From an uncultured Bacilli bacterium (lineage in GTDB: Bacteria > Bacillota_I > Bacilli_A > RF39 > UBA660), in NCBI GenBank assembly GCA_949025205.1, contig CARMXJ010000003.1, positions 1-62,674 of the forward strand: DNA of 62,674 nt, read 5' to 3'. Under the pieces are notes generated by a model. That model saw only the letters and a program-made list of their open reading frames with translations, made no database searches and was not told the origin of the DNA. Position numbers and translations under genes: made by a program. Within the stretch, counting starts at the first letter, position 1. Every line of letters begins with the position of its first letter. Of this stretch, positions 23,860-32,760 are shown in pieces.

Positions 23860-25224
23860 ATGATAAATTTGAAAACTGATTCTAGAAAGGTAGGAAAAGG
23901 GGACACATTTATAGCCATTCGAAATGTAAACCGAGATGGACATGATTATATAGAGGAAGCCATTAAAAAAGGTGCTACAAAAATTATTTGTGAAGAGGGA
24001 ACATACCCAGTAGAAACTGAAATTGTTAAAGATACAAGGGCCTATTTAGATGAATACCTATATGCCCATTATTATCCGCAAATTAAAAATATGAAACTAA
24101 TTGGTGTAACCGGTACAAATGGAAAAACAACCACTTGTTTTCTAATCTACCAAATGTTAAAAAAATTAGGTTGTAATCCTGCTTATATTGGAACAATAGG
24201 ATTTTACTATAACAATACAAAAAAAGAGTTAAACAATACCACCCCCGATACAGATTTGCTATACGAAATGCTTTTAGAAGCAAGTGAGGCCGGCTGTGAT
24301 ACAGTCGTAATGGAAGTTAGTAGCCATGCTCTAGACAAAAATAGAATTTACGGGCTAGAATTTGATTGTGTTGCATTCACAAATTTAACGCAAGACCATT
24401 TAGATTATCACGAATCTATGGAAAACTATTGCGAAGCCAAGAAAAAACTATTTAAACGAACTAGAAACAATAAAATTGCTGTCATTAATAAAGATGATGC
24501 TTACGCAAATAACTTTATTTTACCAGAAAATGAAAATATTACGATTTCTAGCGAAAGCGGAAGTGTAACTATTACGGATATGGATTTTTCACACATGAGT
24601 ACCCAAATTAAATTTACTTATGAAGAAAAAGAATATACAACTTCTATAAATATGGTAGGAAGATACAATGTCTACAATTTCCTAACGGCTGTATTTTTAG
24701 TACATAAACTTGGATTTACATTAAAAGAAATTTTAAATTTAGCAGATACTTTGAGCGCTCCAGCGGGAAGAATGGAAAAGATTGCCTACAAAACAAACAG
24801 CATATTTATTGATTATGCCCATACACCAGATGCAGTCATAAACGTACTAAAAAGTGCAGAAGAATATAAAAATGGACAAGTAATTACCATCATTGGTTGT
24901 GGAGGAGACAGAGACCGAAAAAAACGTCCAATAATGGGACATGCCGCCGAAGAAAATTCTGATTATGTTATATTTACAAACGACAATCCAAGAACAGAAG
25001 ACGAACACCAAATCATGAACGATATAATAGATGGACTAAATAAAGATAACCATGAAGTCATTTTTGACCGAAAAGAAGCCATCCAAAAAGGAATTAGCTT
25101 ACTAAAAGAAAACGATATGCTAATGATTTTAGGAAAAGGACATGAAGATTACCAAATCATTGGTACAGAAAAACACCATTTCAGCGATAAAGAAATTGTG
25201 TTAGAAACAATAAATAACTATTAA
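23860..25224 (+). CDS. murE: UDP-N-acetylmuramoyl-tripeptide synthetase MurE, meso-DAP type
   Basis: 454 aa. ATP-dependent ligase adding the third amino acid to the peptidoglycan stem peptide. N-terminal TDSRKVGKGDTFIA, the nucleotide site GVTGTNGKTTT, NTTPDTDLL, EVSSHAL with the metal ligand, the central FTNLTQDHLDYH, FIDYAHTPD and the C-terminal domain are present. The specificity motif is D375-N-P-R, which marks meso-diaminopimelate-adding enzymes; Lys-adding forms have other residues in place of Arg. So the cell should have DAP-type peptidoglycan. A weak AAGG upstream of ATG 23860 serves as ribosome site. The gene stands alone, not in a mur cluster. Confidence 0.94.
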   Translation: MINLKTDSRKVGKGDTFIAIRNVNRDGHDYIEEAIKKGATKIICEEGTYPVETEIVKDTRAYLDEYLYAHYYPQIKNMKLIGVTGTNGKTTTCFLIYQMLKKLGCNPAYIGTIGFYYNNTKKELNNTTPDTDLLYEMLLEASEAGCDTVVMEVSSHALDKNRIYGLEFDCVAFTNLTQDHLDYHESMENYCEAKKKLFKRTRNNKIAVINKDDAYANNFILPENENITISSESGSVTITDMDFSHMSTQIKFTYEEKEYTTSINMVGRYNVYNFLTAVFLVHKLGFTLKEILNLADTLSAPAGRMEKIAYKTNSIFIDYAHTPDAVINVLKSAEEYKNGQVITIIGCGGDRDRKKRPIMGHAAEENSDYVIFTNDNPRTEDEHQIMNDIIDGLNKDNHEVIFDRKEAIQKGISLLKENDMLMILGKGHEDYQIIGTEKHHFSDKEIVLETINNY

Positions 25225-25254
25225 CTAACAAAATAGTAGGAAAGGAAAATAGTA

Positions 25255-25818
25255 ATGGCTAGTTTTGGCATTCATCTTGCGATAGCAGAAGAATATTTAA
25301 AATGTCATCCAAAAGAAAATAGACAAGAATTTATAAAAGGAACTATTGATGTTGATTTGGCAACTGATAAAATTAAATCACACTACACAGGAACTACAAA
25401 TCACGATAATCTTATTGAATTTTTAAACAAAAAAGTTGTATTAGAAGATTATGTTTCTGAAAATGAAATAAGTACAAGTTATGATAGAGGTTATTTTCTC
25501 CATTTATTAACAGATTACTATTTTTATACAACTTTTTTTGACAGAGAATGGCTAGAATCTATAGACTATCATCAGTTTAAACAAATTTTATATCAAGAAT
25601 ACCCAGTTTTAACGCATTTCATTAATTCGACTTTTAAAATAGAGTATCCCGATATTATAGAGAAATATAACTATCAAATAAATGGTGTAAATAAAATTTT
25701 GACTGAAACAAAAGTAAACAGATTTATCCAAAAGATAGCAAATTTAAACATTGAAAATATATATGCATTTATAAAAAATAAACAAATCTCAAGTTCAGAG
25801 AATAATTTGAAAACATAA
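25255..25818 (+). CDS. Zn-dependent phospholipase C-like protein
   Basis: 187 aa. The pattern GIHLAIAEEYLK, then F-I-K-G-T-I-D-V-D-L, KSHYTG and RGYFLHLLTDYYFY resembles the helical zinc-dependent phospholipase C/S1-P1-like family found in many Bacillota, with His and Asp positions suited to metal binding. No signal peptide, so it would act in the cytoplasm. AGGAAAGG precedes ATG 25255. It is followed 26 bases later by an ASCH gene. Substrate unknown; the family call is by pattern only. Confidence 0.5.
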   Translation: MASFGIHLAIAEEYLKCHPKENRQEFIKGTIDVDLATDKIKSHYTGTTNHDNLIEFLNKKVVLEDYVSENEISTSYDRGYFLHLLTDYYFYTTFFDREWLESIDYHQFKQILYQEYPVLTHFINSTFKIEYPDIIEKYNYQINGVNKILTETKVNRFIQKIANLNIENIYAFIKNKQISSSENNLKT

Positions 25819-25844
25819 AGTAAACACAGAAAAGAGGCAATTAC

Positions 25845-26189
25845 ATGATACATAAAATGAATTTAAACGATGATCCATTCAATAGAATAAAAGAAGGGAC
25901 AAAAACAATTGAATCACGACTAAATGACGAAAAAAGACAATTACTAAAAATAAAAGATTATATTGAATTTACAAATAGATTAACATTTGAAAAAATGCTT
26001 GTAGAAATAATAAATTTACACAAATATCCAAACTTTGAAGAATTATATAAGCACTTCAATAAAATAGAACTGGGATATGATAAAAATACTCTAGCAAATT
26101 CCAAAGACATGGAAGAGTATTATTCTAAAGAAGAACAAGAAAAATATGGAGTAGTTGGAATAGAAATTAAAAGAATAAAAACTATTTAA
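25845..26189 (+). CDS. ASCH-domain protein
   Basis: 114 aa. The wording HKMNLNDDPFNRIKEGTKTIE-, SRLNDEKRQLLKIKDYIEFTN matches the ASCH fold: the GxKTxExR-type element (GTKTIESRL) and a following beta-strand with a conserved phenylalanine. ASCH proteins bind RNA or nucleic acid bases; some cut RNA or remove modified cytidines. GAGG upstream of ATG 25845. It may be cotranscribed with the preceding gene. Confidence 0.8.
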   Translation: MIHKMNLNDDPFNRIKEGTKTIESRLNDEKRQLLKIKDYIEFTNRLTFEKMLVEIINLHKYPNFEELYKHFNKIELGYDKNTLANSKDMEEYYSKEEQEKYGVVGIEIKRIKTI

Positions 26190-26235
26190 AAAATAATTTT
26201 TATTCTTTTATTATATTTAGTACGAGGTGAAGAAT

Positions 26236-28131
26236 TTGAAATACATTATAAAAAACGCATCCATTTCTTTAAGTGGTGAGCCTATACTTACAGATATCAA
26301 TTTAGAAATTATAGATACTTCCCATATCGGCATTGTAGGACGTAATGGGGCTGGGAAAACAACCTTATTAAATGCCTTAATCCATAATGAAATGCTAGAA
26401 GAAGGACTAGCGGATGCCAAATTTGAAATCAACAAAATAGGACCATGTACGATTGGATACTTAGAACAAATTACATTTAACGATGAAAATAGAACCCTTT
26501 TAGAAGAAATCAAAAACTGCTATCCTGAAATTTTAGAACTAGAACAAAAACTGGAAAAGCTAACAAAAAAATTAGAAGAAGATTTTTCAGAAAAAACAAT
26601 CAATGAATACACAAACACTTTAGATAGGTACGAAGTTCTAGGGGGATATTCCTACCAAAAAGAATATGAAATTATGTTAAAAAAATTTGGGTTTAGTGAG
26701 ATGGATAAAGAAAAAAGTATATCTTCTTTTTCGGGTGGAGAAAGAACGAAAATTGCTTTTCTAAAATTACTACTTGGAAAACAAGATATTCTCCTACTAG
26801 ATGAACCCACAAACCATTTAGATATTGAAGCCATCGAATGGTTAGAAACTTACCTAAAAAATTATAAAAAAGCTTTTATCATCGTATCCCATGACCGCAT
26901 GTTTTTAAATAACACCGTAAACACTATTTTAGATATCTCTTATAAAAAAGTAACGAAATATATTGGAAATTATGAATCCTACGAAAAGCAAAAGAAAGAA
27001 AATTACGAAAAGACTTTAAAAGATTATGAACGCCAACAAAAAGAAATAGAAAGATTAAATGCTTTATATGAAAAGTTTAGAGCAAAGCCAACCAAAGCCA
27101 AAATGGCATTATCAAAACTTCATATGATAGAGAGAATGGAAAAAATAGAGCGTCCACTAAGAGCAAATGAAAAAACATTTAAAATGAATCTAAACAAAAT
27201 GGAAGCAAGTGGCAAAAATGTACTCTCTTTAAAAGACTTAGAAGTGGGATACGACCATACTTTAGCTAAAATATCTTTAGAAATTATGCAAGGACAAAAA
27301 ATAGGTGTTATCGGAGCAAATGGTACTGGAAAATCAACGCTTTTAAAAACGATTAAAGGAATTATAAAACCCATGAAAGGACACATTTCTTTTGGCTATC
27401 ATGTACATATGGGATACTTTGACCAAAATTTAGAAATGATAAATAACGAACATACCATCTTAGAAGAGTTTAAAGCATCACTCCCTGATTGTTTAGAAAG
27501 CGATGCCAGAAGTGCGCTTGGTGCTTTTCTATTTAGTGGAAATGATGTAAATAAAAAAATAAACGTTTTATCAGGTGGAGAGAAAGTACGACTTCAATTA
27601 TGTAAAATTCTTTATGAAAAACCCAATTTTTTAATTTTAGACGAACCAACCAATCATTTAGATTTAATTGGAAAACAACAACTAGAATCGATTCTAACTA
27701 GCTACAAAGGTACTATCCTGTTTGTTTCTCACGATAGATACTTTGTAAAGAAGATTGCTTCTGATTTAATCGTATTTAATGAAATGGGGGCGAAATTTTA
27801 TTCATTTGACTATGAAACTTATAAGGAGAAAGAAAAGTTTTTAAAGCAACAAAGCCAACCGGAAGCAAAAATTATTCCAACGGAACAAAAGAAAAAGAAA
27901 GCGGAGCTCTCAAACGATTATAAAAAAGAACTTACAAAAATAGATAAAGAAATAACAAAATTAGAAGCAGAAAAAAAGAAATGGAATGAAGAATTATATA
28001 AAGTTGAAAACTATACCGATTACCAAAAGATGCAGGATTTACAAAAAAAGATAGAAGAAATAGAAAAGAAGATTGTTTTCTTAGAAAAAAGATGGGAAGA
28101 TATTGCTAAAGATTTAGAAGAAACAGAATAA
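26236..28131 (+). CDS. ABC-F family ATPase (ribosome-associated)
   Basis: About 631 aa from TTG 26236, chosen because GAGGTGA (26224-26230) is properly spaced from it and not from GTG 26227. Two complete ABC domains without membrane parts: Walker A GRNGAGKTTLL and GANGTGKSTLL, signatures FSGGERTKIAFL and LSGGEKVRLQL, each with LDEPTNHLD. The linker between them (RAKPTKAKMALSKLHMIERM) is the P-site tRNA interaction motif; a C-terminal coiled coil (about 560-631) follows. It resembles housekeeping members such as YdiF/YfmR that rescue stalled ribosomes; an antibiotic-resistance role is possible but the linker is short. Confidence 0.9.
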   Translation: MKYIIKNASISLSGEPILTDINLEIIDTSHIGIVGRNGAGKTTLLNALIHNEMLEEGLADAKFEINKIGPCTIGYLEQITFNDENRTLLEEIKNCYPEILELEQKLEKLTKKLEEDFSEKTINEYTNTLDRYEVLGGYSYQKEYEIMLKKFGFSEMDKEKSISSFSGGERTKIAFLKLLLGKQDILLLDEPTNHLDIEAIEWLETYLKNYKKAFIIVSHDRMFLNNTVNTILDISYKKVTKYIGNYESYEKQKKENYEKTLKDYERQQKEIERLNALYEKFRAKPTKAKMALSKLHMIERMEKIERPLRANEKTFKMNLNKMEASGKNVLSLKDLEVGYDHTLAKISLEIMQGQKIGVIGANGTGKSTLLKTIKGIIKPMKGHISFGYHVHMGYFDQNLEMINNEHTILEEFKASLPDCLESDARSALGAFLFSGNDVNKKINVLSGGEKVRLQLCKILYEKPNFLILDEPTNHLDLIGKQQLESILTSYKGTILFVSHDRYFVKKIASDLIVFNEMGAKFYSFDYETYKEKEKFLKQQSQPEAKIIPTEQKKKKAELSNDYKKELTKIDKEITKLEAEKKKWNEELYKVENYTDYQKMQDLQKKIEEIEKKIVFLEKRWEDIAKDLEETE

Positions 28132-28138
28132 GAAAATA

Positions 28139-28147
28139 TGCTATAAT
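28139..28147 (+). promoter_or_regulatory. Extended -10 promoter
   Basis: TG-C-TATAAT at 28139-28147 just after the ABC-F stop, 24 bases before ATG 28171. Confidence 0.65.
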
Positions 28148-28170
28148 CAAATTAGCAAGAAGGAATAGCG

Positions 28171-28830
28171 ATGGATAATAAATATAATTTAACTCGAGAA
28201 CAAAATGTTTTTCTTTCCAAAAGAAACATTGTAGATTATATATGGAAAAGTGCCAACTTAGAAGGGATTACAGTAACATATTCTGAAACACAAGTACTAT
28301 ATGATGGAGGGATTGTAAATAGTTTAACTGTAAATGAAGTAATAGCCATTAATAATTTAAAATATGCCTGGAACTTTATATTAGAAACAAAAGAATTACC
28401 TCTTAATTATAGAACTCTTTGCGAAATTCATAAATTAACCACCGAAAAATTAGTAATAAATCCAGGAAAAATAAGAACTACTCCCGTAAATATCGGAGGA
28501 ACCAATTGGCATCCCGCATTTCCTTACGAAAGCCAAATTAAAGAAGAATTAGAAGATTTATTAAATCAAAAAGAAAAAACAAAAACAGAAATAGCATTAG
28601 AAACTATGCTTTACATCATGAGAAGACAAATGTTTTTAGACGGAAATAAAAGAGTAGCCATGCTATTTGCTAACAAAATAATGATTGATAACGGCTGTGG
28701 TATTATTACAATTGCGAAAGAAAAACAACCAACATTCTTTGAAAAACTAATAGCCTTTTACGAAACAAATAATATGCAACATTTAAAAGAATGGCTATAC
28801 GAAAATTGTATTGATGGAATAAAATTGTAG
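28171..28830 (+). CDS. Fic-family protein with Gln at the catalytic His position
   Basis: 219 aa. The Fic core reads RRQMFLDGNKRVAM: the GNKR phosphate-binding loop is intact but the catalytic His is Gln at residue 153. A flap-like segment with GKIRTTPVNIGGTNWHP precedes it at about residue 105-125, as in Fic proteins. A group of Bacillota Fic proteins shows this Gln-type motif (R-x-Q-x-F-x-D-G-N-K-R), so it is probably a natural subfamily and not a recent mutation. AAGGAA before ATG 28171; own promoter; terminator after it. It could be the toxin of a toxin-antitoxin pair, but no clear antitoxin adjoins. Confidence 0.82.
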   Translation: MDNKYNLTREQNVFLSKRNIVDYIWKSANLEGITVTYSETQVLYDGGIVNSLTVNEVIAINNLKYAWNFILETKELPLNYRTLCEIHKLTTEKLVINPGKIRTTPVNIGGTNWHPAFPYESQIKEELEDLLNQKEKTKTEIALETMLYIMRRQMFLDGNKRVAMLFANKIMIDNGCGIITIAKEKQPTFFEKLIAFYETNNMQHLKEWLYENCIDGIKL

Positions 28831-28840
28831 TAAAAAATGA

Positions 28841-28868
28841 AAGTAAGTTTAAATATTTACTTTTTTTC
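28841..28868 (+). terminator. Terminator after the second Fic gene
   Basis: AAGTAA (28841-28846) pairs with TTACTT (28857-28862), followed by a run of T. Confidence 0.6.
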
Positions 28869-28939
28869 TTGAATTCAACTAACAGTTTGTTTACTTTTAG
28901 AAAAAAGTATAGCAATAATGAATAAAAAGGAGTAAAAGA

Positions 28940-29797
28940 ATGAAGAATCAAAAAATGGGAGAATTTATAGCCAAATTAAGAAAAGAAAAAGAAATGACAC
29001 AAAAAGCTTTAGCAGAGAAACTATACGTAACAGACCGCGCCGTAAGCAAATGGGAAAGAGGTTTAAGTTATCCGGATATAACGCTTCTAGAAAAATTAAG
29101 TGAAATATTAGAAATAAGCGTAAATGAATTATTAAATGGAGAAAGAATAAACGATTTAACACGAGAAAAAGCCGATGATGTTTTAAAAACAGGAATCAAA
29201 GCTTATAAAAAACAAACAGAAAAAAAATTACACAAAAAAGTAGGACTAGGTATTGGTATTTTTCTTATACTTGGAACAATTCTTTTAGTAGTTGTAAGTG
29301 AATTAAACTATGGAGAAGTTTCTTTAGGCGTAATAAAATTCACATTCCCAAATATTAGCATGCAAGCTGCAAGAAAAAATACAGATAAATTCATGAAAGC
29401 ATTACAAGAGCAAAATTATGAAACATTAGAAAAAATAGTAAGTCCTCAAAAAGGAACGTATAAATTACTTTTAAAAAATACTTCAAACGAAGAAACCATA
29501 AAATTATATCAAGAATTAATTGAAAAAAGTTATCGTGAATTATTAGAAGAATTTTTTAAAGAAGTAGAAATTATAAATTACAAACGGGAAATGGTTTATT
29601 ATAATGGAAATAACTATGCGGTTAGTTATACCGTAAAAATCAAAGTCGAAAACGAAGAATTAACAATCTTGCCTACTTTAGTAGGACATCAAGAAAACAT
29701 AACACTTAGTTCCTTTGGTTGGAAAGATACTTGTAATAATTTTATAAATAATAATCCAGAAACTTGGAATAAAATCAAAAAGATTTTTATGTACTAA
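28940..29797 (+). CDS. XRE-family regulator with membrane anchor and extracellular domain
   Basis: 285 aa. N-terminal Cro/C1-type helix-turn-helix (about residues 8-63: MGEFIAKLRKEKEMTQKALA, then VTDRAVSKWERG), the usual form in Bacillota HTH proteins. A linker leads to one membrane helix (about 101-122) and an outside domain of about 160 residues resembling DUF4878-type folds with FMKALQEQNYETLEKIV. So it may sense something at the membrane and signal to the DNA-binding head. AAGGAG precedes ATG 28940. Its target genes are unknown. Confidence 0.78.
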   Translation: MKNQKMGEFIAKLRKEKEMTQKALAEKLYVTDRAVSKWERGLSYPDITLLEKLSEILEISVNELLNGERINDLTREKADDVLKTGIKAYKKQTEKKLHKKVGLGIGIFLILGTILLVVVSELNYGEVSLGVIKFTFPNISMQAARKNTDKFMKALQEQNYETLEKIVSPQKGTYKLLLKNTSNEETIKLYQELIEKSYRELLEEFFKEVEIINYKREMVYYNGNNYAVSYTVKIKVENEELTILPTLVGHQENITLSSFGWKDTCNNFINNNPETWNKIKKIFMY

Positions 29798-29833
29798 ATA
29801 CAAGAAAAAAAGCAATTAGCAAACAATAAAAAA

Positions 29834-29860
29834 ATAAAAAGTTCATTATTGACTTTTTTT
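29834..29860 (+). terminator. Terminator after the XRE gene
   Basis: AAAAAGTTCA pairs with TGACTTTTT with one bulged T (about 29836-29858), followed by T residues. Confidence 0.55.
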
Positions 29861-29929
29861 CATTTTCTCGCTTAAAATGAATAAGGTTCAAAAAATTTTA
29901 ATTAAAATAGTAAAAATAAAGGAGACAAT

Positions 29930-30382
29930 ATGAACAAAACGACTTGTTATTCAGAATTTGTAATACAGAGTAACGGAAAAATGACCAAAAACGGATTTAA
30001 AACAAATAAAAATAGTGAATTTAATCCAGATGAAATAACGAAATTACTAAATATCACTCCATATCATACAACTACTATGAATGCTTCAAGGCCAAACGGA
30101 GTAGGAAACTATCCTTTCTCTACTTGGAGTGGTTGTAAAAAAGAAGAGCCTATATTAGATGCCGAAAAGCAAGTAGAAATGATTGTAGAAGAATTAAGAG
30201 ATAAAATCCCAACACTATTACAAATTAAAAAACGTTATGATGTTCGTTTCTTTATCACTATAGTTCCCTCTATATATAACGAAGAAGCTCCAGTAATCGG
30301 CTTTAATAAAGATATTATTGATTTCTGTTATAAAACAGGAGCCGAAATAGGAGTACATCTCTATGTATTTGATAAAGAATAA
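29930..30382 (+). CDS. DUF4279 domain protein
   Basis: 150 aa. The N-terminal strand (SEFVIQSNGKMT), then F-N-P-D-E-I-T-K-L-L-N-I-T-P, and a central YPFSTWSGCKKEE followed by a long helix match the DUF4279 family of small cytoplasmic proteins that often occur in immunity or toxin neighbourhoods. AAAGGAGACA precedes ATG 29930. Function unknown. Confidence 0.7.
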   Translation: MNKTTCYSEFVIQSNGKMTKNGFKTNKNSEFNPDEITKLLNITPYHTTTMNASRPNGVGNYPFSTWSGCKKEEPILDAEKQVEMIVEELRDKIPTLLQIKKRYDVRFFITIVPSIYNEEAPVIGFNKDIIDFCYKTGAEIGVHLYVFDKE

Positions 30383-30600
30383 AAAAGAAGCAGAAAATAT
30401 TTATAGAGAAAAAAAGCAAGATAAAAAGAAAAACTAAATATTATCACTTAGGTTTTGAAAAATAGCAAATGGAATTGTTGAGAGGTTTAAAAAGAAAGAA
30501 AACAAAATCTTAGCAATCCAGATGAACTTATATAGTAGAATAACTATTTAAGTCCTTTTATTTTTAAAGTGTCGACTAAAGATTGCAAAAAACAAAAAAA
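30383..30600. other. Non-coding or decayed stretch
   Basis: About 220 bases with stops in all frames and no convincing gene; a short Lys-rich open stretch directly after the DUF4279 stop may be a frameshifted remnant of its 3' end. The sequence then leads into a strong promoter at 30601. Confidence 0.4.
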
Positions 30601-30628
30601 TTGACTTGTTAAAAATTTATACTATAAT
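30601..30628 (+). promoter_or_regulatory. Near-consensus sigma-A promoter of the lipoprotein gene
   Basis: TTGACT (30601-30606), 16-base spacer, TATAAT (30623-30628). The strength of this promoter in front of an out-of-frame gene argues against an old pseudogene. Confidence 0.75.
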
Positions 30629-30655
30629 AAGAAACACCTAAGAAAGGAAACGAAT

Positions 30656-31226
30656 ATGAAAAAAGAAAATAAATTTAAAACCTTTATTGCTATTCTTGGA
30701 ATGAGCACTACTTTATCCTTACTGGGGGGGGTGTGGAAACGCCAATACTGATAATACTACTGCTAGCAAAAGCATATCTCTTACTGATTATCCAGAAACT
30801 AAAATCACGTATGATGAAATGGGTATACACGGGACAGTTTCCTACACAAATTTAGAAACTGGACATTTGCAAATTGTGATTATGGAGTATAGTGGAAAAC
30901 TCCTAGAACCAAAATTAATGGCTATCTCTACTTTAAGTGATGGTGGTATGCGTGGTCCACATTGGAAAACAACAGAATATATAGATTTAAAAATAGGAGT
31001 GACTCAAATCTCTTATACTAATGATAATATCACTCTAGGAGAAGATTTTACCATTGTAGAAGAAATATCCCTTTTTGCTTTTATAATCGAGAAAAATTGG
31101 ATACAAGAGGAATATGAAATAAATGAACTTATCAAGTTTTATGAAGAGAAAGTAAAAAGCAAATTAGAAGAACAAAAAGAGATAGAAGAAAGTAGGCTTT
31201 CTCGTACAAAATGGCAAAATATTTAA
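30656..31226 (+). pseudogene. Lipoprotein gene, out of frame at an 8-G tract in the lipobox
   Basis: ATG 30656 has AGAAAGGAAA before it and a strong promoter upstream. The reading frame gives a signal peptide (MKKENKFKTFIAILGMSTTL then SLLGG), but at eight consecutive G (30724-30731) it shifts and ends within 10 codons. With seven G the sequence reads S-L-L-G-G-C-G-N-A-N and stays open to 31226: a textbook lipobox (LGGC) and a lipoprotein of about 190 residues with a Lys/Glu-rich coiled-coil C terminus. Everything else about the gene is intact, so I read it as a phase-variable lipoprotein in its OFF state, not a dead gene. A sequencing miscall in the G run is the alternative. Confidence 0.8.
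30724..30731 (+). repeat. Poly-G tract (8 G) in the lipobox
   Basis: Eight G; seven would restore the frame. It coincides with the Gly-Gly-Cys codons of the lipobox. Confidence 0.8.
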
Positions 31227-31272
31227 TTGACTAAACCCCGATTTAGTAATAAAATAAATTTATATAAATTTT

Positions 31273-31493
31273 CTATGAAAAAGAAAAGTAAGAAAAAAAC
31301 ATTTCTTTAAAAGAGAAGGCTAGGTTGCTGAAAATGCCAAAAGAAATCTTTTTCTGAAAGACAACTTTTTAATACATAGAAACGCACACGTTGCGATAAA
31401 AAGTGAAGAGTACCTAGTAAAGTAAGGTGGCACCGCGGGTTTTTTCTCGTCCTTACATTTATTAGGTTTTTTTACGTTTAAGGAGGAGAAAAA
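31273..31493 (+). promoter_or_regulatory. T-box leader of the hisS-asnS-aspS-gatCAB operon, Asp/Asn type
   Basis: Stem I base CTATG (31273-31277) pairs with CATAG (31375-31379), and AAAAAG (31278-31283) with CTTTTT (31365-31370). The specifier loop has AGTA on the 5' side (31287-31290) and GAA-A-GAC-A on the 3' side; GAC (Asp) at 31360-31362 is the likely specifier, with AAC (Asn) following at 31363-31365. Stem III is CGCA/TGCG (31383-31395). The T-box TGGCACCGCG is at 31428-31437; its variable base C pairs with discriminator G73, as in tRNA-Asp and tRNA-Asn, not C73 of tRNA-His. The antiterminator is AAGG-bulge-GCGGG with CTCGT-CCTT. CTCGTCCTT (31446-31454) also matches the ribosome site AAGGAGGAG (31480-31488) at 8 of 9 positions, so control may be translational. 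Confidence 0.88.
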
Positions 31494-32750
31494 ATGATAA
31501 CAAAACCAAAAGGAACTTATGATGTAATTGAAAGGGATGCATTAAAATTACAAAAAATCAATCGAGTGATAGAATACTATTGTGAATTTTATAACTATGA
31601 CTTTATTAGAACCCCAATTTTTGAATCACGTGACTTATTTCATAGAACCGTTGGGGAAGAAACAGATATTGTTACAAAAGAAACCTATGACTTTAAAGAT
31701 AGAAGTGAACGGGATTTAACACTTCGCCCTGAAGGAACCGCTGGAGTAGTTCGTTCGTTTATCGAAAATAAAATGTATGGTTCTTCTATGCCTAGAAAAC
31801 TTTTCTATAATGGCACGATGTATCGATATGAACGACCTGGAAACGGTAGAAATAGAGAATTTACCCAATTTGGAGTAGAAATTTTAGGAAGCAATGACCC
31901 TATAGTAGATGCTGAAGTAATATCTATGCCTTATCGTATGTTTGAGGAACTAGGATTTAAAGATTTAAACGTAAAACTAAACAACTTAGGTTCTAAAGAA
32001 GATAGGGAAAATTACAAGAGTGCTTTAAAAGAATACTTAAGTCCACATATAGATAAATTATGTGAAGACTGTAAAAGAAGATTTAACACGAATCCACTAC
32101 GCATTTTAGACTGTAAAGTAGATAGTGATTCGGAAATTTTAAAAAACGTTCCAAGTATTTTAGATTATCAAAGTGAGGAATCACAAAAAATATTTAAAAA
32201 AGTATTAGAGTATTTAGATTACTTAGATATTGATTACGAAGTAGATGACAAAATAGTCCGTGGACTAGATTACTACGACTACACCGTATTTGAAATTGTA
32301 AGTAGTGCCGAAGTTTTAGGAGGAGCATCTACTATTGCTGCAGGAGGAAGATATAACGACCTAGTAGAAAAACTAGGAGGACCATCAACGCCATGTATTG
32401 GTTTTGCAAGTGGACTAGAACGCGTAATGCTTGCAATGGATGAATTTGAATCTCACGAAAAAAGACCACTTGATTGTTACATTATGTATGTAAACGAAGA
32501 AGAAAAAATAAAAGCGTTAACACTTGCCCAAGACTTACGCTTAAGTGGTGTATCTGTTGATTATGACACAACAGGAAGAAGTCTAAAAAGTCAATTTAAA
32601 GAAGCCGACCGTATGCATGCAGAATTACTCGTCATATTAAATAGTGAAGATTTAAAGAAAGGTTTAATTACCGTAAAGGATAACATCACCAAAGAAGAAA
32701 CAAAAATAGATGAAAATGAAATCATAGATTATATTGTAACAAATGGATAG
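31494..32750 (+). CDS. hisS: Histidyl-tRNA synthetase
   Basis: 418 aa, complete class II synthetase. Motif 1 region (FIRTPIFESRDLF), motif 2 (RPEGTAGVVR and YRYERPGNGRNREFTQFGVE), the histidine-specific signatures LDYYDYTVFE and the A-A-G-G-R-Y-N-D loop, and motif 3 (GFASGLERVM) are seen, then the anticodon-binding domain. It is the first gene behind the T-box with AAGGAGGAG before ATG 31494. In Bacillus hisS and aspS also form one T-box operon; here asnS and two small genes are inserted between them. Confidence 0.96.
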   Translation: MITKPKGTYDVIERDALKLQKINRVIEYYCEFYNYDFIRTPIFESRDLFHRTVGEETDIVTKETYDFKDRSERDLTLRPEGTAGVVRSFIENKMYGSSMPRKLFYNGTMYRYERPGNGRNREFTQFGVEILGSNDPIVDAEVISMPYRMFEELGFKDLNVKLNNLGSKEDRENYKSALKEYLSPHIDKLCEDCKRRFNTNPLRILDCKVDSDSEILKNVPSILDYQSEESQKIFKKVLEYLDYLDIDYEVDDKIVRGLDYYDYTVFEIVSSAEVLGGASTIAAGGRYNDLVEKLGGPSTPCIGFASGLERVMLAMDEFESHEKRPLDCYIMYVNEEEKIKALTLAQDLRLSGVSVDYDTTGRSLKSQFKEADRMHAELLVILNSEDLKKGLITVKDNITKEETKIDENEIIDYIVTNG

Positions 32751-32760
32751 GAGAATAAAT

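Noticed and set aside
27785..27792. Another phase-variable G tract in the ABC-F gene
   Set aside because: Only five G within a normal conserved coding stretch; too short for efficient slippage. The same holds for the G runs in the tcdA nucleotide motif near 44696.
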